Translations under genes and position numbers: made by a program
Notes under the pieces: generated by a model
Told to the model about the DNA's origin: nothing
Seen by the model: the letters and a program-made list of their open reading frames with translations, nothing else
Database searches by the model: none
Part shown: one piece after another, positions 62,358-64,000 of the stretch
Layout of the letters: each line of letters starts with the position of its first letter
Numbering within the stretch: position 1 is the first letter of the stretch
Source of the DNA: Sphingobacterium multivorum
GTDB lineage: Bacteria > Bacteroidota > Bacteroidia > Sphingobacteriales > Sphingobacteriaceae
Direction: 5' to 3'
Length of the DNA: 64,000 nt
NCBI RefSeq assembly: GCF_900457465.1
Contig: NZ_UAUU01000002.1
Span: forward strand, 62,001-126,000

Positions 62358-62402
62358 CAGCCTCCATGAACTTTAGACAACGGTCAGGAAAACTCGGTAA
62401 AT
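62358..62402. repeat. solo leader fragment of the NTF2-like unit
   Basis: CTCCATGAACTTTAGACAAC then GGTCAGGAAAACTCGGTAAAT matches the leader outer part (CTTTAGACTAACGATCGGG, AAAACTCGGTGAAT) of the array units. No gene or -7 box remains. It marks the right-hand trace of the array, 7 kb beyond the last gene fragment, in the gap 62222-62420. Confidence 0.6.
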
Positions 62403-62420
62403 TTACCGTTATCGTTATTG

Positions 62421-63131
62421 CTAAAATGGCATGGTTACAACTCGTGCATTATATGTACCTTTTTTAATCTCAAATAAAACTGCATACCCACCAGCCCCAT
62501 CGCCGTTAACAGTACTGATATATAAAATATCATTTGAGTCATCATAGTAGCATGTTGCAAACTCGTTGTTTACATCAAATAGGCTTTCAATTTCCCTTGC
62601 CGGGATCTGGATAAATCTTCCCTTTATAGTAGCTTCAATGGAGGTATAATGGCTTGTAGGGATTTCGCCACCTGTTCCCCAGACCTGCTGCTCTCTAAAT
62701 TTGTCTACAACGGTATAGCCATCATATTGAGTCGATGAAAAATCACCTTTATTTTTTTCATAATCGGAACTATCTGAATTTATTTGCACGGTTATATCTT
62801 TTGCCATAAATTTTGCTGTGCCTTCATCAGAAAATACAGTAGGGATCTGCTTATAGGATTCGATATATTTAATTCTTGAATGGTGTACATAGCCAGTGAT
62901 ACTCTTGTTGCTTTTGTCTGTATAATCTACAATTACCCAATCGCCGAACTGGTCATCAGGAAATGCATAAACAATTTCATCAGCAGCAATTTTTGAAACA
63001 ACCGCACTATTCACTGTAGCTTGTTTCCTCACATTTACATAGCCGTCTTTATCAATGATTTTTGCAAATTGGGCCGAGGCCAATTGGCATACTGTGAGAA
63101 AAAGTAGTACTAAAAGATATCTGTGATTCAT
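62421..63131 (-). CDS. secreted bacterial SH3-domain protein
   Basis: A 236-residue exported protein (signal ending LASAQ) with an SH3b domain in residues 25-95 (KDGYVNVRKQATVNSAVVSK, WVIVDYT). The rest has VWGTGGEIPTSHYTSIEATI and an end with DGAGGYAVLFEIKKG. SH3b domains bind cell-wall or partner peptides. Unknown role. The gap 63132-63426 to its right shows nothing. Confidence 0.75.
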   Translation of the reverse strand: MNHRYLLVLLFLTVCQLASAQFAKIIDKDGYVNVRKQATVNSAVVSKIAADEIVYAFPDDQFGDWVIVDYTDKSNKSITGYVHHSRIKYIESYKQIPTVFSDEGTAKFMAKDITVQINSDSSDYEKNKGDFSSTQYDGYTVVDKFREQQVWGTGGEIPTSHYTSIEATIKGRFIQIPAREIESLFDVNNEFATCYYDDSNDILYISTVNGDGAGGYAVLFEIKKGTYNARVVTMPF

Positions 63132-63426
63132 TTGGTATAAAGTTATTACTAATAATATTTTGCCCTCAGCTTAATAAGGTCTTCGATCATTTTATCTTCT
63201 TTAATTGAGGTACTGTATACAAATTTAAACTGAAAGCTGATAATTTCGTTACTTTTATTTCATTTGCTACTTTTTAATTACTCAGCTCATAGCGATAAAT
63301 TTCCCTAAACTTATTACATTCAAAACCCAGCGCAGCATTACATATTATTTCACTGGCAGAAGAATTGATTTCAAAAAGTTTTGAAATAACCGTAAATTCA
63401 TTTTAAAATAATAATGTTGAATTAGA

Positions 63427-64000
63427 ATGATGAGATACTTTATATTGACAATCGCTTTTTGTGCATTCGTGTTTGTATGCTGCAGTAATGAAAAAAATGG
63501 TAAAAGTGACATTAAAAAAAATGACCAAACCGACACGGAGGGAAAACTTCCTATGAAATCTTATATGCTCAATCACGAAATAAGAAATATAGACTATGAA
63601 ATATATTTAAATGATTTTCTTATTGCCCATTCACAGGAGAACAATGGTATCCCTGGCCCTTACAAGTTGAATCAGTACATTTTTTCCAGTGGAATACAGG
63701 AGGTGAAAATCAGGATCTCGTCAAATAAGAGCCAAAAATCGATAACTTCTGATATGCTCAATGAAATAAGTAGAAACACAGGGATCTACCTGCTTGAAAA
63801 TAAAGATTATGGTAATATTAAGGAGATCAAAAAACTTGAATTTCCAGCGCTTGAAAAACCGCTAGATGCTTATACGCATACCTGGGATTTTGAAGCAGAA
63901 GCGCCAACTTCGGTCACAAGTCTGAACAATTCCCAGGATCTTTCAGAAATGAATCAAAATAAGCTACAGGTGGAAGTATTAGCAAAATATGATCAACTAC
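63427..64000 (+). CDS. lipoprotein, partial (runs off the right edge)
   Basis: From an ATG at 63427 (or the next codon) a lipoprotein signal FVFVCCSNEK leads into a soluble region: MKSYMLNHEIRNIDYEIYLN, then FSSGIQEVKIRISS. About 190 residues are visible. No known family; the chain continues past 64000. Divergent from the SH3-domain gene. Confidence 0.7.
   Translation, partial: MMRYFILTIAFCAFVFVCCSNEKNGKSDIKKNDQTDTEGKLPMKSYMLNHEIRNIDYEIYLNDFLIAHSQENNGIPGPYKLNQYIFSSGIQEVKIRISSNKSQKSITSDMLNEISRNTGIYLLENKDYGNIKEIKKLEFPALEKPLDAYTHTWDFEAEAPTSVTSLNNSQDLSEMNQNKLQVEVLAKYDQL

Noticed and set aside
1-64000. tRNA and rRNA genes
   Set aside because: No cloverleaf or rRNA-like sequence was recognised by eye on either strand; a dedicated search was not possible.

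Overview
The window looks like a chromosomal accessory region of a Sphingobacteriaceae bacterium, most likely Sphingobacterium. The reasons are Bacteroidota-type promoters (TTTG with TAnnTTTG), signal peptides that end at Ala-Gln, a Sec-type clade II nitrous oxide reductase cluster, an IS66 element and many small secreted or lipoprotein genes. The species assignment is inference from style, not from a database search.

Layout. (1) 1-2.1 kb: the N-terminus of a secreted protein, a long gene-free stretch rich in TTCG/CGAA words, and one unknown gene. (2) 2.1-17.4 kb: a defence island. It holds two XRE-type regulators, two HEPN-like proteins, an FRG-domain protein, a small membrane protein with an excellent promoter, a membrane-anchored unknown, an IS66 remnant, an AbiF/Abi_2 HEPN protein with its own promoter-driven structured RNA just downstream, and a type I restriction system. 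The restriction operon carries two unusual riders (RhuM and a GIY-YIG-like protein) and an hsdM split by a frameshift. (3) 17.7-62.4 kb: an array of near-identical repeat units. Each complete unit is a minus-strand gene for a 148-residue secreted NTF2-like protein, with a conserved promoter/operator upstream and a conserved terminator downstream. Six copies are intact, three are broken at the start codon by the same roughly 75-bp insertion, and four further fragments remain. (4) Between units 2 and 3 sits a full nitrous oxide reduction cluster (nosZ, nosL, nosD, nosF, nosY, cytochrome c, RIC/hemerythrin, DUF2249, heme-copper-like membrane proteins, Crp/Fnr regulator). (5) Between the other units (33-57 kb) are unrelated cargo genes, many of the immunity or defence type: macro domain, AbiE toxin-antitoxin pair, CPBP protease, DUF3024, DUF1877, DUF7336-like, Sel1, several unknown lipoproteins, and decayed toxin-like remnants. 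(6) An IS66 element at 52341-54605 has a perfect 8-bp target duplication, and the 3' end of the gene it interrupted can be reconstructed. (7) 57.8-62.2 kb: cupin, Dabb and porin genes followed by a histidine kinase/response regulator pair, then SH3-domain and lipoprotein genes at the right edge.

How it fits together. The most striking structure is the NTF2-like repeat array. A gene plus its promoter and terminator has been copied many times in one orientation, and foreign cargo lies between the copies, in one case a whole respiratory pathway. This resembles the acquired interbacterial defence clusters of Bacteroides, where homologous spacers separate orphan immunity genes, but here the repeated spacer is itself a secreted-protein gene. 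Some units are preceded by a second repeat of about 200-275 bp (element R) with conserved hairpins and a terminator-like end, a candidate structured RNA. All functional links between the array and its cargo are inference.
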